A stretch of DNA of 64,000 nt, from NCBI GenBank assembly GCA_902491625.1, contig CABUIO010000010.1:1-64000 (forward strand). The letters are read 5' to 3'. A program made the translations under genes and the position numbers. This stretch comes from an uncultured Porphyromonadaceae bacterium. GTDB taxonomy: Bacteria; Bacteroidota; Bacteroidia; Bacteroidales; Muribaculaceae. This document shows, piece after piece, positions 54,241 to 64,000 of this stretch. Each line of letters starts with the position of its first letter. Position 1 is the first letter of the stretch. The notes below the pieces were generated by a model. It searched no databases. It was not told the origin of the DNA and saw nothing but the letters and a program-made list of their open reading frames with translations.

Positions 54241-54278
54241 TTATGGGAGTCCACGGCGGACTCCCATAACTATTTTTT
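54241..54278 (+). terminator. rho-independent terminator after GH128
   Basis: TTATGGGAGTCC (54241-54252), ACGGC loop, GGACTCCCATAA (54258-54269), then CTATTTTTTT. Confidence 0.9.
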
Positions 54279-54387
54279 TACATTTTTTCAGCCCTTAAAC
54301 AGTTATAATTTTTACTAATCTCTCTACACTCAAAGCTGAAAACCAACTATTTATTTCGATATATCTTTACTTGATGTTGTAAAGCAT

Positions 54388-54418
54388 ATTGCAGATATTT
54401 TATAGATTGTTAACTTTG
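54388..54418 (+). promoter_or_regulatory. promoter of susC-like gene
   Basis: ATTG (54388-54391) and TAACTTTG (54411-54418) are 19 bp apart. The leader is about 75 nt. With terminators on both sides of GH128, susCD is a separate transcription unit from the enzymes. Confidence 0.65.
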
Positions 54419-54497
54419 CAAAATCAAAGTTGCAAATTCCGATCTCCCCAACCCAAAATTGTTACCTAACATAAGTTTAACCAAATATTCAACACGA

Positions 54498-57400
54498 ATG
54501 AAAAACCTGAAAAAAGCGAAACAAGCCGGTAGTCGCGCCCTGATGCTTCTGGCGGCTCTCTGTTTCTTCTCCTTCGCTGCGTTCTCGCAGGGATGGACAA
54601 CCACAGGTACTGTCTACGACGAGAGCGGCGAACCCGTGATCGGCGCCTCCGTAATGGAGGAAGGCACTACCAACGGCACATCGACCAACGTCGACGGCTA
54701 CTTCTCGCTGACCGTGAAGCCTAATGCCAAACTCGTGATCTCATACGTAGGTATGAAGCCCGCGACCGTTCTCGCCAAGAACGGCAACATCACTGTCAAC
54801 ATGACCAATGACACCCAGGTGCTCGACGACCTCGTGGTCATCGGTTATGGCGTGCAGAAGAAGAGCGATGTCACAGGTGCTATCGCCTCCGTGAACACCT
54901 CCGACATCGAGAACCGCACCATCACCAACCCGCAGGCAGCCCTCACGGGTAAGACCTCCGGCGTGCAGGTTGTCACATCTTCCGGCGCTCCCGGCTCGGC
55001 TCCCGCGATCCGCGTGCGCGGTTACTCATCCAACTCCGACCTTTCGCCTCTCTATGTTGTCGACGGTATCCGCATGAGCGACATCTCCGGTATCGACCCC
55101 GCCGACATCGAGTCGATGGAAGTACTCAAGGATGCCGCCTCCGCCGCCATCTACGGTGCGCAGGCCGGTAACGGCGTCGTGCTCATCACCACCAAGAGCG
55201 CAAAACGCGCCGAGGCAGGCTACGGCACCATCCGCTACGACTTCCAGTATGCCAACCAGACATTCGGCCACCGTCCCAAAATGCTCAACGCTAACCAGTA
55301 CAAGGACTACATGATCGAAGGCGGCTACTTCACAGCTGACCAGATCACAAGCCTCGGCTGGAACGGCGTCACCGACACCGACTGGTATGACGTGGCATTC
55401 AGCCATGGCGACATGTTCAAGCACAACGTGACATTCGAAGGCGCCAACGAGCGCGGCAGCTTCTACGGTTCCGTGGGCTACCTCACCAACAACGGCCCCG
55501 TGCGCGGCGACAACGATATCTACAAGCGCCTCACCGGTACGATCAACGCCGACTACAGCATCAAGCCCTGGTTCAAGATCGGCACCACAGCCCTCTTCGA
55601 GCGCTATCAGAGCGAGGGCGTAAGCTCCAACTCCGAGTACGGCTCGCTGATGACCTCCGTCTATACTCTGGATCCTCTGACACCCTCCGTCTACGCTCCC
55701 GACGCGCTTCCCACATGGATGCTACCCCACAAGGATCTTCTTCTCACCGACGCCAACGGCGACTACTATGCCGTCTCTAACTACTACGCCGGCGAGCAGG
55801 TACACCCGCTCATCATGCGCGACCAGCAGATCAACAAGAACACAGGCTTCAACGTGACCGGAAGCGTCTACGGAAACCTGACCCCCTGGAAGCCCCTGAC
55901 CATCACGTCTCGCTTCGGATGGCGTCTGAGCTCATGGCACAACCGCACATACAACAAAGCCTACTACGGCTCCATCGCACAGTCCCGCGGTCTCAACAGC
56001 ATCTCCTCGGAGAACAACCAGACCATCTACTATCAGTGGGAGAACTTCGCCAACTACAACCAGACTTTCAATGAGGTTCACAACGTCAGCGCAATGGCCG
56101 GTATGAGCTTCCAGAAGACTGTCTACAACAACACCTACGGCTCCGCCGCCTCCACCGAGGTGACAGATCCCGAGACAGGCGCCGTGACGATCGTGCCCTG
56201 TATCCCCATCCCCGATCCCGAACTCTGGGGCTACCTCAACTTCGCCCAGCAGGGCGCGACTCTGGGAGTCGGCGGCATCGAGACCGACGCCACACAGTAT
56301 TCATGGTTCGGCCGCGTCGGCTACAACTACGACAACAAATACATGATCCAGGCTTCTCTCCGTGCCGACGCCTACGACCTCTCCAAGCTTCCCAAGTCCA
56401 ACCGCTGGGGCTACTTCCCCGCTGTCAGCGCCGGATGGGTGATCTCTCAGGAAAACTTCATGGGCTGGTCACGCCCCGCAATGGACTTCCTCAAGCTCCG
56501 CTTCAGCTGGGGTAAGAACGGTTCCGTCGCTCCTCTGAGCGGCTACGCCTACGCCACCGACATCGCGCTGCGCTACAACAGCCTCTGGCCCAACCAGCCC
56601 GCTGTCTACACATGGCTCACCAACAACTATGTCTACACTCAGGGCAACGCTCCCCAGACCATGGGTAACCCCGACCTCTCGTGGGAGAAGATGGCCCAGT
56701 GGGACCTCGGTATCGACGCACGCTTCTTCAACAGCCGCCTGAGCGTCGGCATGGACTACTATCAGAAGACAACTGAAGGCCTCCTTCTCTACGGAATCAT
56801 CCCCTCACTCTCTGTCGGCGGCGTCGCTTCGCCCATGAACGCCGGCAAGGTGCAGAACTCCGGCTTCGAGCTTGACCTCGGATGGCAGGACAACATCGGC
56901 GACTTCAGCTATAGCGTCAACTTCAACATGTCCACACTCCACAACAAGGTGAAAGAGCTCCATCCCTCCGTGCCTCTGATCAACGGCCAGGGCTTCTCCA
57001 ACAATACCATCACTCTCTTCGAGGAGGGCAAGAAGGTTTGGCACTTCTACGGCTACAAATACCTTGGTGTCAATCAGGAGACCGGCGAAGCCATCTTCGA
57101 CGACATGGTTGACGGCGCTCCCGGCCTCACAGCCGACGACAAGACCGATATCGGTTCCGCAATCCCCAACTTCACCTACGGTATCACCATCAACCTCGCC
57201 TATAAGGGCTTCGACTTCACAGCCTTCGGCAGCGGCACATCGGGCAACGACATCTTCATGGCCATCCAGCGTCAGGACAAGCCCACCTCCAACCGCATGA
57301 CCGACGTCTACTTCAAGGACCGCTGGGTTGCCGGCGTCAACAGCCCCGAGAATCCCGCCAAGCGTCCCGCAGCAAACGTTGACCTCGCCCACTATCTCTA

Positions 57401-57662
57401 CAGCGACGCAATGGTCTTCAGCGGCGACTTCTTCAAGATCCGTCAGCTCCAGCTCGGCTACACCGTGCCCAAGAACATCACACGCAAGTTCTTCGTTGAG
57501 AACCTCCGCGCATACGTTTCGCTCGACGACTTCTTCACATTCACTTCCTATCCCGGTTTCGACCCCGAGGCTTCCGCCGGCACAGGCTCCGCACAGGGCG
57601 TCGACATGGGTACATATCCTACCTCCAAGAAGGTCGTAGTGGGATTCAATATCACTTTCTAA
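54498..57662 (+). CDS. SusC/RagA-type TonB-dependent outer-membrane transporter
   Basis: 1054 residues from ATG 54498 (MKNLKKAKQAG); an earlier in-frame ATG lacks a signal. Signal peptide about 1-32 (ending AFSQ), then a carboxypeptidase-D-like domain (about 35-115; GTVYDESGEPVIGASV), TonB plug (about 120-235; DVTGAIASVN, then VRGYSS and PLYVVDG) and a 22-strand barrel ending in aromatic FNITF. It imports oligosaccharides with energy from TonB. It pairs with the SusD-like lipoprotein starting 22 bp downstream. Confidence 0.95.
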   Translation: MKNLKKAKQAGSRALMLLAALCFFSFAAFSQGWTTTGTVYDESGEPVIGASVMEEGTTNGTSTNVDGYFSLTVKPNAKLVISYVGMKPATVLAKNGNITVNMTNDTQVLDDLVVIGYGVQKKSDVTGAIASVNTSDIENRTITNPQAALTGKTSGVQVVTSSGAPGSAPAIRVRGYSSNSDLSPLYVVDGIRMSDISGIDPADIESMEVLKDAASAAIYGAQAGNGVVLITTKSAKRAEAGYGTIRYDFQYANQTFGHRPKMLNANQYKDYMIEGGYFTADQITSLGWNGVTDTDWYDVAFSHGDMFKHNVTFEGANERGSFYGSVGYLTNNGPVRGDNDIYKRLTGTINADYSIKPWFKIGTTALFERYQSEGVSSNSEYGSLMTSVYTLDPLTPSVYAPDALPTWMLPHKDLLLTDANGDYYAVSNYYAGEQVHPLIMRDQQINKNTGFNVTGSVYGNLTPWKPLTITSRFGWRLSSWHNRTYNKAYYGSIAQSRGLNSISSENNQTIYYQWENFANYNQTFNEVHNVSAMAGMSFQKTVYNNTYGSAASTEVTDPETGAVTIVPCIPIPDPELWGYLNFAQQGATLGVGGIETDATQYSWFGRVGYNYDNKYMIQASLRADAYDLSKLPKSNRWGYFPAVSAGWVISQENFMGWSRPAMDFLKLRFSWGKNGSVAPLSGYAYATDIALRYNSLWPNQPAVYTWLTNNYVYTQGNAPQTMGNPDLSWEKMAQWDLGIDARFFNSRLSVGMDYYQKTTEGLLLYGIIPSLSVGGVASPMNAGKVQNSGFELDLGWQDNIGDFSYSVNFNMSTLHNKVKELHPSVPLINGQGFSNNTITLFEEGKKVWHFYGYKYLGVNQETGEAIFDDMVDGAPGLTADDKTDIGSAIPNFTYGITINLAYKGFDFTAFGSGTSGNDIFMAIQRQDKPTSNRMTDVYFKDRWVAGVNSPENPAKRPAANVDLAHYLYSDAMVFSGDFFKIRQLQLGYTVPKNITRKFFVENLRAYVSLDDFFTFTSYPGFDPEASAGTGSAQGVDMGTYPTSKKVVVGFNITF

Positions 57663-57684
57663 CCTAAAGATTGCATTTACCACA

Positions 57685-59310
57685 ATGAAAAAGATATTTC
57701 TCGCATTGGCATCCGCTGCCATGCTCATAGGTCCCCTGACATCCTGCTCAAGCGACCTCGATATCCCCAAAAAGGGTAATCAGGGCGAGGAGTCGGCCTA
57801 CTACCACACCGACGAAGACGCCAAATCAGCCATTGCGCTCTGCTACTGGCAATGGACCAACCTCTACAACGGTATCGCCTGGACCGCCGACATGCTCTCC
57901 GACGACATCTATTGCGGCGGCGGCGACTCCGGCGACGACCCCGACTACCACCAGCTCAACAACTACAACATCGGCACTGAGAACGGCCGCGTCGAAAGCG
58001 ACTACTCCGGTCTCTACACCCTCATCTACTACTCCAACCTCGTCATCGAGAAAGTAGGCGCCAACGAGAACCTCACTCCCTTCATGAAGCAGTGCATTGC
58101 CGAAGCCTACTTCTTCCGCGGATTCGCCCACTTCTGGCTCGCCACCTACTGGGGCAATCCCCCCATCGTGGACCATCTGCTCGATCCTTCGGAGTATCAT
58201 GTAAGCAACTCCGCCGACGGAGAGTGCATGGCTCAGGCTGCCAAGGATATCGAGACCGCCATCAACAGCGGCGCTCTGGTCAGCAAGGCTTCCCCCACCG
58301 ATGCTTCAAAGATGACTTATATCACTCTTGAGGCAGCCAAGGCATGGCTGGGCAAAACCTATATGTATCAGGGCAACTACGCCGAGGGCGCCAAAATCAT
58401 GGAAGACGTCATCAATTCCGGCAAATACCGCCTATACGACGGCGAATACGAAAACATCGTGAAGTATGTCTCCAACTGGAGCACCGAGGGTGTCCTCGAA
58501 TGTGCCGCTCCCGATGATCCCGCCTATGAGATCGCCTGGACATTCATGACCTACAACTTCATCTCCCCGGGATGGCGCAACGACGCTTTCAACTGGGACG
58601 GCCTCTACTACTTCGACGACAACGACGACTGGGTGAAGAAACCACAGTGGGAGGACTTCAACACCTCGGGCTACGGCTTCTGCAACCCCCGCAAGAGCGC
58701 TTACGATGCTTTCGTGGCCAGCGACGGTGCCGACGGCTACCGCACACAGTCTGTCATCAAGACCGTTGACTTCGTGAAAAACCAGATGCGTCTCAAGCTC
58801 ATCAAGAACCTCCACGGTCATGACGTATACTTCAACTGGAAGAACCGCTTCCTCGTGTCCGACATGATCTACGACAACGGCGGATGGAACGTAGTCTGCA
58901 AGACAACACAGCGCTGGATGCGCTACGCCGAGGTTCTCCTCAACGCTGCCGAGTGCCAGTTCCGCGCAGGCAACACAAGCAAGGCTCTCGCCTACGTCAA
59001 CGAGGTGCGCACACGTGCCAAAGCAACTCCCTACACATCCATCGACATGGACAAGATCCGTCTGGAGCGTCGCGTTGAGCTCTTCAACGAGCACAACCGC
59101 TGGCCCGACCTCGTGCGCTGGGGCATGGCCGCCGACGTCCTCAAGGATCAGGGCAAGGTTACTCTCAACCTCACACCCCAGTGGACCACTGTGGTTGACG
59201 GCAGCAGCAATCCCGCATTCGGATTCCAGGCCGGCAAGAACGAGCGTCTCCCCTATCCTCACCGTGAAGTCCTGCTGAACCCCAACATCAAGCAGAACCC
59301 CGGCTATTGA
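57685..59310 (+). CDS. SusD/RagB-type surface glycan-binding lipoprotein
   Basis: 541 residues. Lipobox LTSC with Cys21. The SusD fold: N-terminal TPR-like helices with ADMLSDDIYCGGG and CIAEAYFFRGFAHFWLATYWGN, and the C-terminal end with LNAAECQFRAGN and PYPHREVLLNPNIKQNPGY. It acts as the lid of the SusC transporter. Many aromatic residues in the first half could line the glycan site. A hairpin follows. Confidence 0.95.
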   Translation: MKKIFLALASAAMLIGPLTSCSSDLDIPKKGNQGEESAYYHTDEDAKSAIALCYWQWTNLYNGIAWTADMLSDDIYCGGGDSGDDPDYHQLNNYNIGTENGRVESDYSGLYTLIYYSNLVIEKVGANENLTPFMKQCIAEAYFFRGFAHFWLATYWGNPPIVDHLLDPSEYHVSNSADGECMAQAAKDIETAINSGALVSKASPTDASKMTYITLEAAKAWLGKTYMYQGNYAEGAKIMEDVINSGKYRLYDGEYENIVKYVSNWSTEGVLECAAPDDPAYEIAWTFMTYNFISPGWRNDAFNWDGLYYFDDNDDWVKKPQWEDFNTSGYGFCNPRKSAYDAFVASDGADGYRTQSVIKTVDFVKNQMRLKLIKNLHGHDVYFNWKNRFLVSDMIYDNGGWNVVCKTTQRWMRYAEVLLNAAECQFRAGNTSKALAYVNEVRTRAKATPYTSIDMDKIRLERRVELFNEHNRWPDLVRWGMAADVLKDQGKVTLNLTPQWTTVVDGSSNPAFGFQAGKNERLPYPHREVLLNPNIKQNPGY

Positions 59311-59339
59311 TCCGCGATATCCATAAAACCATAGCTTCA

Positions 59340-59372
59340 AGGGAGGGACGGTCACGACGACCGCCCCTCCCT
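59340..59372 (+). terminator. stem-loop after susD-like gene
   Basis: AGGGAGGGACGGTC (59340-59353), ACGAC loop, GACCGCCCCTCCCT (59359-59372): 14-bp stem with one mismatch, without a T-run. Confidence 0.7.
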
Positions 59373-59637
59373 CACTTTCCGCCCGATCGCTCCAATAATT
59401 CTTATAAATCGGATAAGTCGTATAAATCTTATAAGGCCTGTTTTTTAGTAATCTCAGCCTAAAATGGGACTGTGGGTGTGGAGGTTTCAAAGATTTTTCC
59501 TAATTTTGAGGGTCAAAAAAGAATTTACAGGCCAGACGGAAGAATAATTTTTTCGACAAATAACCCCAATGATCGGGCAATCCTGCAAATGGAACCACCC
59601 GGCCACACCTATTATTTCATCAATTAATCGACTCAAC
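59373..59637. other. intergenic region with a 9-nt repeat array and a promoter box
   Basis: At 59404-59439 four tandem 9-nt units, ATAAATCGG, ATAAGTCGT, ATAAATCTT, ATAAGGCCT, show a decaying ATAARTCNN repeat. TAATTTTG at 59501-59508 is a -7 promoter box for the next gene, with no clear upstream TTTG. The leader would be about 125 nt. Confidence 0.55.
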
Positions 59638-62600
59638 ATGAAAAAGTTGACCACTTCCATTCTTTCCCTTGCGATGGGAATCGGAGGGTTGTTCGCAGGC
59701 AGTCAGGCCATTGCCGCGGCATCTCCGTCGCCATTCACAAGGAGCGGTGCCTCCAACGGCACTTCGGCGGAGTACACGCCCGCAGAGAGCCGTATCTCGC
59801 TCGCCGAGAAAGTTCTCAACAGTACTCCGGGCGATTTCACCATGTCGCCCTCAGGCATAGTCTTCAACACAATGCTCGGCAAGAAGGCCAAGGCTCCCGC
59901 ACGCGTCGGCGCAGCAGGCGGCACAATGTATGCCTGGGTGGACTATGACGCCGACGGCAAGATTCCTCAGGGCGTCGCCGAAGTCGACATCGACGGTACA
60001 GTGCGCAGCATCGTGGCAGTGCCTCTGAGCAACCCTAAATACAGATTCGTCTATTCGGCCTCCTACATCCGCGACGGCAAGATCATGGTCATGGGTTCGG
60101 AGCAGAGCAATCCCTGGGGCAGTGTCTGGCTGAATCAGGGCAAATATGTCTATGAGTTCGACATGGAGGGCAAGCAGCTGAGCAAGTTCTCCATCCCCAA
60201 CTACAACAGCTACAATCTCTTCACCACCTTCGCCTACGATGCCGAGCACGACATCCTCTACGGACAGTACCACAATCCGCAGGGCTATCAGGTACAGTGG
60301 GGCTACGCTTCTGGCGCCGAGCCTTACAAAGTGACCTGGGTAGGCAAACAGACCGACAAAACCGACGTGCTCTACGCCATGACCTTCAATCAGGTCACCG
60401 GCAAGATCATCGGCATCAAGGCTACCGGCGAGGTCGTGGAGATCGCTCCCGAGACCGGTAAAATGACGAAGGTTGGCGAGGTCGCTCCGCTTCAGTATGA
60501 GACTGCCATAGCATGGAGTCCCTACGACGGAGGCTATTACTACGGCCTCTGTACCGACGCACAGTGCGGCGTCCAGCTGCTCGGCGAGGACTTCAAGGTT
60601 ATCTCTACAGCCGACCTGGGCCGACTCTTCGAATTCATGTCGTTCTACACTTCCGACGTTCAGAAGATTCTGCCCGGCGCACCCGGAGCCACCACATATC
60701 TCGGCAACACCTTCGCAAAAGGCTCCCACAACGGCACTCTGAAATATAAGCTCGCGACAGCCACACATCAGGGCACACCCATCCTCGGCGACATCAGCTG
60801 GTCGCTGACCATGGACGGCACTGTAGTGCGCCGCGGAACCGCAGCAGCAGGCTCCGAGGTCGACGTGAAGCTCACCGACGTGCCCGAGGGCATGCACACA
60901 TTTGTCTTCACAGCATCGCTGGCAGGCAAGGACGGCCTTTATGTCACCAGCGAATTCTATGTCGGCAACGACACACCCGTGGCTCCCGCCAACGTGAAGC
61001 TCACCGGAGACAAAGTGACATGGGGCGCTGTCACCGAGGGCGTGCACAATGGATATGTGGACGCAGCCGCAGTGACATACAACGTCTACCTCAACGGCGA
61101 GGAGATCGCCAAAGGCATCAAGGACACCGAGTGCCGCACAGGTCTGAAGGCAACCGACAACATTGATGTCTGGGAGGCCGCTGTAGAAGCTGTCTTCGAC
61201 GGCAAGATCTCCGAACAGGGCACTTCCAACGACCTGGTCTACGGCGAAGCTATGGATCTTCCCGTGAGTCTTGAGCCTACTCTCAAAGAGTCCAAGCTCT
61301 TCACCATCACCGACAACAACTTCTCTCCGGGCGAAATCAAATTCGTCGACGGTATGCTCGACGCTTCCGAGCACTTCACCGGCTTCCAGTACAGCTCCTC
61401 ACGCTACGACGCCAACGACTGGCTCTATCTTCCCCCGATCAAGTTCACCGACGCCGATGCTGTCTATGAATTCTCGATGAACGTGTTCCGCACCAACTTC
61501 AACAAGGAAGAGTCATTCGAGGTGAAACTTCTCACTGCCGTCAATCCCAACAGTGCCGTAGCCACCATCATGCCCGAAGGTCCCATCACCGACTCTCAGG
61601 GCAACAACTATGAGCACTATCAGAACGGTTACTTCCAGGTGCCCGAGGCCGGAGTCTACTACATCGGCATCCACTGCACCTCCAAGGCCAGCGCCGGAAT
61701 CGCATGGTTCCGCCATTTCAGCGTCGAGAAGGACGGCAACACCACAGGCGCATGTCCCGCCGTTGCCACTGACATCAGCGCCACAGGCGCCGAGAAGGGC
61801 GAGCTGAGCGCGACCCTGACATTCACCCTACCGACAACATCCATCAACGGCACTCCCTATGCCGCCGACGCCGTCCTGACAGGACGCGCCAACGCCGACG
61901 GATGCCGCATGGTCACCAAGGAGGGCAAGCCCGGCGAGACCATAACAATGACTATCCCCACAGTCCAGGGCGACAACAACGTGACCGTCACGGCGGCTGA
62001 CGCCGAGGGACGCATCGGTCTCCCCGCATACACCACAGTCTACACCGGACTTGACTATCCCGGTCTGCTTGACCTGAGCTATGACGTCTCTGAGAACGAC
62101 CTCACGCTCCTCCTTTCATGGAAGCCACTCTCCGAGGGCGCCAACGGAGGCTATGTGGAGTCGACCGGCGTGACCTACTATCTCGCAGGCCTTATCAACG
62201 GCCAGTGGCAGGTTGTAGGCCGCATCGGTACAGACGTCTATGAATGCCGCGTCAATGCTCCCGCAGGTTCAGGCCCGGCCATCTACACTTACGGCGTGAT
62301 CCCCGTTACCATCGCCGGACAGGCACCGGTGTTCAATTATGTTTCCACAATCATGTGCGTGCCTTTCGAAATGCCTTTCCTCTCCGACTACAAGGCCGGA
62401 AACACCACCGGATATACCTACAACCGAGCAAACACTTCCGCCGCCACAGCGACCGGAGACCCCAAGACCCGCTTCCCGCAGTTCGCTACCGACGACAATG
62501 CGAAGGCCTACTACTGCTATCCCGCCGGGGGAGCCACCTTCCCGCTGACCTACGACGTGGCGCTGACGAAAGTCTCCACCCTCGGCTCTCAGAAAGCCAC

Positions 62601-64000
62601 TCTTGAGCTAAACATCTTCGGCGGAAGCTGCGACAGCCTCGGCGTCTACGCCTCGGCAAACGGCGTTCCCTCCGAACTCGTGAAGACCATCGCCAAGGAG
62701 GACGTGCCTCAGGGTCCGACCAAGGTACAGATCGAACTCCCCGCCAAGTTCCAGAACAAGGGTTGGGTCGAAATCGAACTGCGTGCCTCCCTCCCGGAGA
62801 ACCAGAGCGTGATCATCTACAGCTACAGCATCTTCGACAACGTTGCCAACGACTTCGGCGTCTATGATCTTGCCGGGCCCGTGAAGGCTGGCATCGGCGA
62901 GGAGTGCATCTACACCGCATATCTCGGCAACTTCGGCACACAGGCCGGCGTCTTCCCCGGCGCAAACTGGAAAATCGTTGACGGCGACGGCAACATTCTC
63001 GCCGAGACCGACCTTCTCGAAGGCACCGAGACAATCGCCACCAACGGACGCTTCCAGCAGACGATCTCCTACACTCCGGTGGCCGACGAAGCAGGCTCCA
63101 TCAAAGTGATCTACACTCTCGCCCCCGGCGACAACAAGGCTTACAACGACAGCCGCGAGATCGAGGTTGAGGTCGGCGCAGGACTTACTCCCGTCATCAC
63201 CGATCTGCACGCCAACGAAGTGACCTACTCGAGCATCGAGCTCGAATGGACCAACCCCGACCATTCCGGTCCCGTGGTCGAGAGCTTCGAGGACGAAACT
63301 CCCTTCGTGCTCGACTCCGAATCCGACATGGTCGGCCAGTTCAAACGCTACGACGGCGACGAGGCATGGCGCTACACACTTGGCGGAGCCGTGGACAAGA
63401 TCCCCAACTCCACAAACCCCGCGTCGTTCATGGTCTGGAGCGAATCGCAGGTTGACCAGCTCATGGGCGGCAAGGTGATTCCCGCCGTGACAGGCGACAA
63501 ATTCCTCGTGGCTTTCTGTCCGCAGGTCGTGGAGGGACTCACAGGCAAGGCAGCCGACGACTGGCTGATCTCCCCCGAACTCGTGCCCGGCAGCGACTTC
63601 AGCTTCTGGATGCGCCCCATCACCTATCAGTATGGCGAGGAGGAAGTCACCGTGCTCTATTCCACCGGCACCGACGCCCGCGAGGAATTCAAAGAACTCG
63701 GCAAGGTCGACCTCAGCGGCGAAGGCGTGCAGGGAGTCTGGAAGCAGTTCAGCTTCACACTCCCCGAAGGCGCCAAGTATTTCGCACTCCACTACACCTC
63801 CTATGACAAGATGGGTATCGCGGTCGACGACATTCAGTTCAGCCCCGTGGGCAGCGACATCTCCGTGACAGGCTTCAACATCTTCCGCAACGGCGAACTC
63901 CTCGCCGGGAACGTCACGGCCATCTCCTACACCGACGAGGCTGTCGAGGCCGACACAGACTACACCTACACCGTCCTTCCGCTCCTCAGCAACGGAATGC
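59638..64000 (+). CDS. large secreted multidomain protein (cut by window end)
   Basis: Open reading frame from ATG 59638 to the window end, at least 1454 residues, no stop. Signal peptide about 1-27. Propeller-like N-terminal part (about 85-370), then the block NDTPVAPANVKLT, identical to the protein at 6283, fibronectin III-like modules, and jelly-roll modules with DDWLISPELVPG (choice-of-anchor J type). Layout and sequence make it a paralogue of the 6283-10938 protein; a C-terminal sorting domain is expected beyond the window. It follows SusD and may be a surface protein of this locus, or only a neighbour. Confidence 0.8.
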   Translation, partial: MKKLTTSILSLAMGIGGLFAGSQAIAAASPSPFTRSGASNGTSAEYTPAESRISLAEKVLNSTPGDFTMSPSGIVFNTMLGKKAKAPARVGAAGGTMYAWVDYDADGKIPQGVAEVDIDGTVRSIVAVPLSNPKYRFVYSASYIRDGKIMVMGSEQSNPWGSVWLNQGKYVYEFDMEGKQLSKFSIPNYNSYNLFTTFAYDAEHDILYGQYHNPQGYQVQWGYASGAEPYKVTWVGKQTDKTDVLYAMTFNQVTGKIIGIKATGEVVEIAPETGKMTKVGEVAPLQYETAIAWSPYDGGYYYGLCTDAQCGVQLLGEDFKVISTADLGRLFEFMSFYTSDVQKILPGAPGATTYLGNTFAKGSHNGTLKYKLATATHQGTPILGDISWSLTMDGTVVRRGTAAAGSEVDVKLTDVPEGMHTFVFTASLAGKDGLYVTSEFYVGNDTPVAPANVKLTGDKVTWGAVTEGVHNGYVDAAAVTYNVYLNGEEIAKGIKDTECRTGLKATDNIDVWEAAVEAVFDGKISEQGTSNDLVYGEAMDLPVSLEPTLKESKLFTITDNNFSPGEIKFVDGMLDASEHFTGFQYSSSRYDANDWLYLPPIKFTDADAVYEFSMNVFRTNFNKEESFEVKLLTAVNPNSAVATIMPEGPITDSQGNNYEHYQNGYFQVPEAGVYYIGIHCTSKASAGIAWFRHFSVEKDGNTTGACPAVATDISATGAEKGELSATLTFTLPTTSINGTPYAADAVLTGRANADGCRMVTKEGKPGETITMTIPTVQGDNNVTVTAADAEGRIGLPAYTTVYTGLDYPGLLDLSYDVSENDLTLLLSWKPLSEGANGGYVESTGVTYYLAGLINGQWQVVGRIGTDVYECRVNAPAGSGPAIYTYGVIPVTIAGQAPVFNYVSTIMCVPFEMPFLSDYKAGNTTGYTYNRANTSAATATGDPKTRFPQFATDDNAKAYYCYPAGGATFPLTYDVALTKVSTLGSQKATLELNIFGGSCDSLGVYASANGVPSELVKTIAKEDVPQGPTKVQIELPAKFQNKGWVEIELRASLPENQSVIIYSYSIFDNVANDFGVYDLAGPVKAGIGEECIYTAYLGNFGTQAGVFPGANWKIVDGDGNILAETDLLEGTETIATNGRFQQTISYTPVADEAGSIKVIYTLAPGDNKAYNDSREIEVEVGAGLTPVITDLHANEVTYSSIELEWTNPDHSGPVVESFEDETPFVLDSESDMVGQFKRYDGDEAWRYTLGGAVDKIPNSTNPASFMVWSESQVDQLMGGKVIPAVTGDKFLVAFCPQVVEGLTGKAADDWLISPELVPGSDFSFWMRPITYQYGEEEVTVLYSTGTDAREEFKELGKVDLSGEGVQGVWKQFSFTLPEGAKYFALHYTSYDKMGIAVDDIQFSPVGSDISVTGFNIFRNGELLAGNVTAISYTDEAVEADTDYTYTVLPLLSNGM

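Noticed and set aside
59851..61374. 507-residue antisense frame opposite the last gene
   Set aside because: Same codon-bias artefact; the plus strand encodes a recognisable secreted protein.

Overview
The window looks like a chromosome segment from a gut Bacteroidales bacterium, most likely Muribaculaceae or a near relative. The basis is the repeated Bacteroidota promoter (TTTG, about 19 bp, TAnnTTTG), a SusC/SusD pair, short C-terminal sorting domains of the type IX secretion kind, and families typical of the phylum (DUF2851, DUF3098, DUF6377, DivIC, CoaX). The strain assignment is inference. I see no rRNA, transposase, phage or CRISPR array. There is one tRNA.

Layout. 0.1-5 kb: a membrane flavin/iron-sulfur electron-transfer protein, rlmN and a PpiD/SurA-like chaperone. 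5-11 kb: an intergenic zone of inverted-repeat elements, a Crp/Fnr regulator and a 1551-residue secreted multidomain protein. 11-13.4 kb: metK with a long leader that resembles a SAM-II riboswitch, and nudC, divergently arranged. 13.6-23.5 kb: a tightly packed run pdxA - nucleotidyltransferase - ATP-grasp - pgpA-like - gtrA-like - CDP-alcohol phosphotransferase - PAP2/AUR1-like - acyltransferase - second CDP-alcohol phosphotransferase - HAD, followed by myo-inositol-1-phosphate synthase. This is a bacterial inositol phospho/sphingolipid locus with several genes beyond the known core, and it is the most interesting part of the window. 23.9-31.1 kb: a small exported protein, two paralogous ECF sigma factors, divIC, coaX, an outer-membrane protein, lptC and a CorC/GldE-like protein. 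31.3-37.4 kb (minus strand): a housekeeping run ftsX - DUF3098 - uppP - truB - queA - porT-like - lipoprotein - trmD - yraN. 37.6-41.5 kb: a GH97 glycosidase, an alkyl-DNA methyltransferase, a membrane-protein/winged-helix pair with two copies of an operator-like palindrome, and tRNA(CAT). 41.7-45.2 kb: DUF2851 and a DUF6377 sensor-regulator. 45.6-64 kb: a polysaccharide-utilisation locus, GH3 - GH5 - GH3 - secreted protein - GH128 - SusC - SusD - giant secreted protein (cut by the window end), best explained by growth on beta-glucan, probably beta-1,3-glucan.

How it works together. MIPS would make inositol phosphate. One CDP-alcohol phosphotransferase would attach it to a lipid anchor, the PgpA-like phosphatase would yield phosphatidylinositol, and the PAP2/AUR1-like enzyme would move the head group to a ceramide. 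The remaining genes of the run suggest a further modification or a second head group. In the sugar locus, SusC/SusD import oligosaccharides released by GH128 and GH5, GH3 enzymes finish them, and the divergent DUF6377 protein is the likely regulator.
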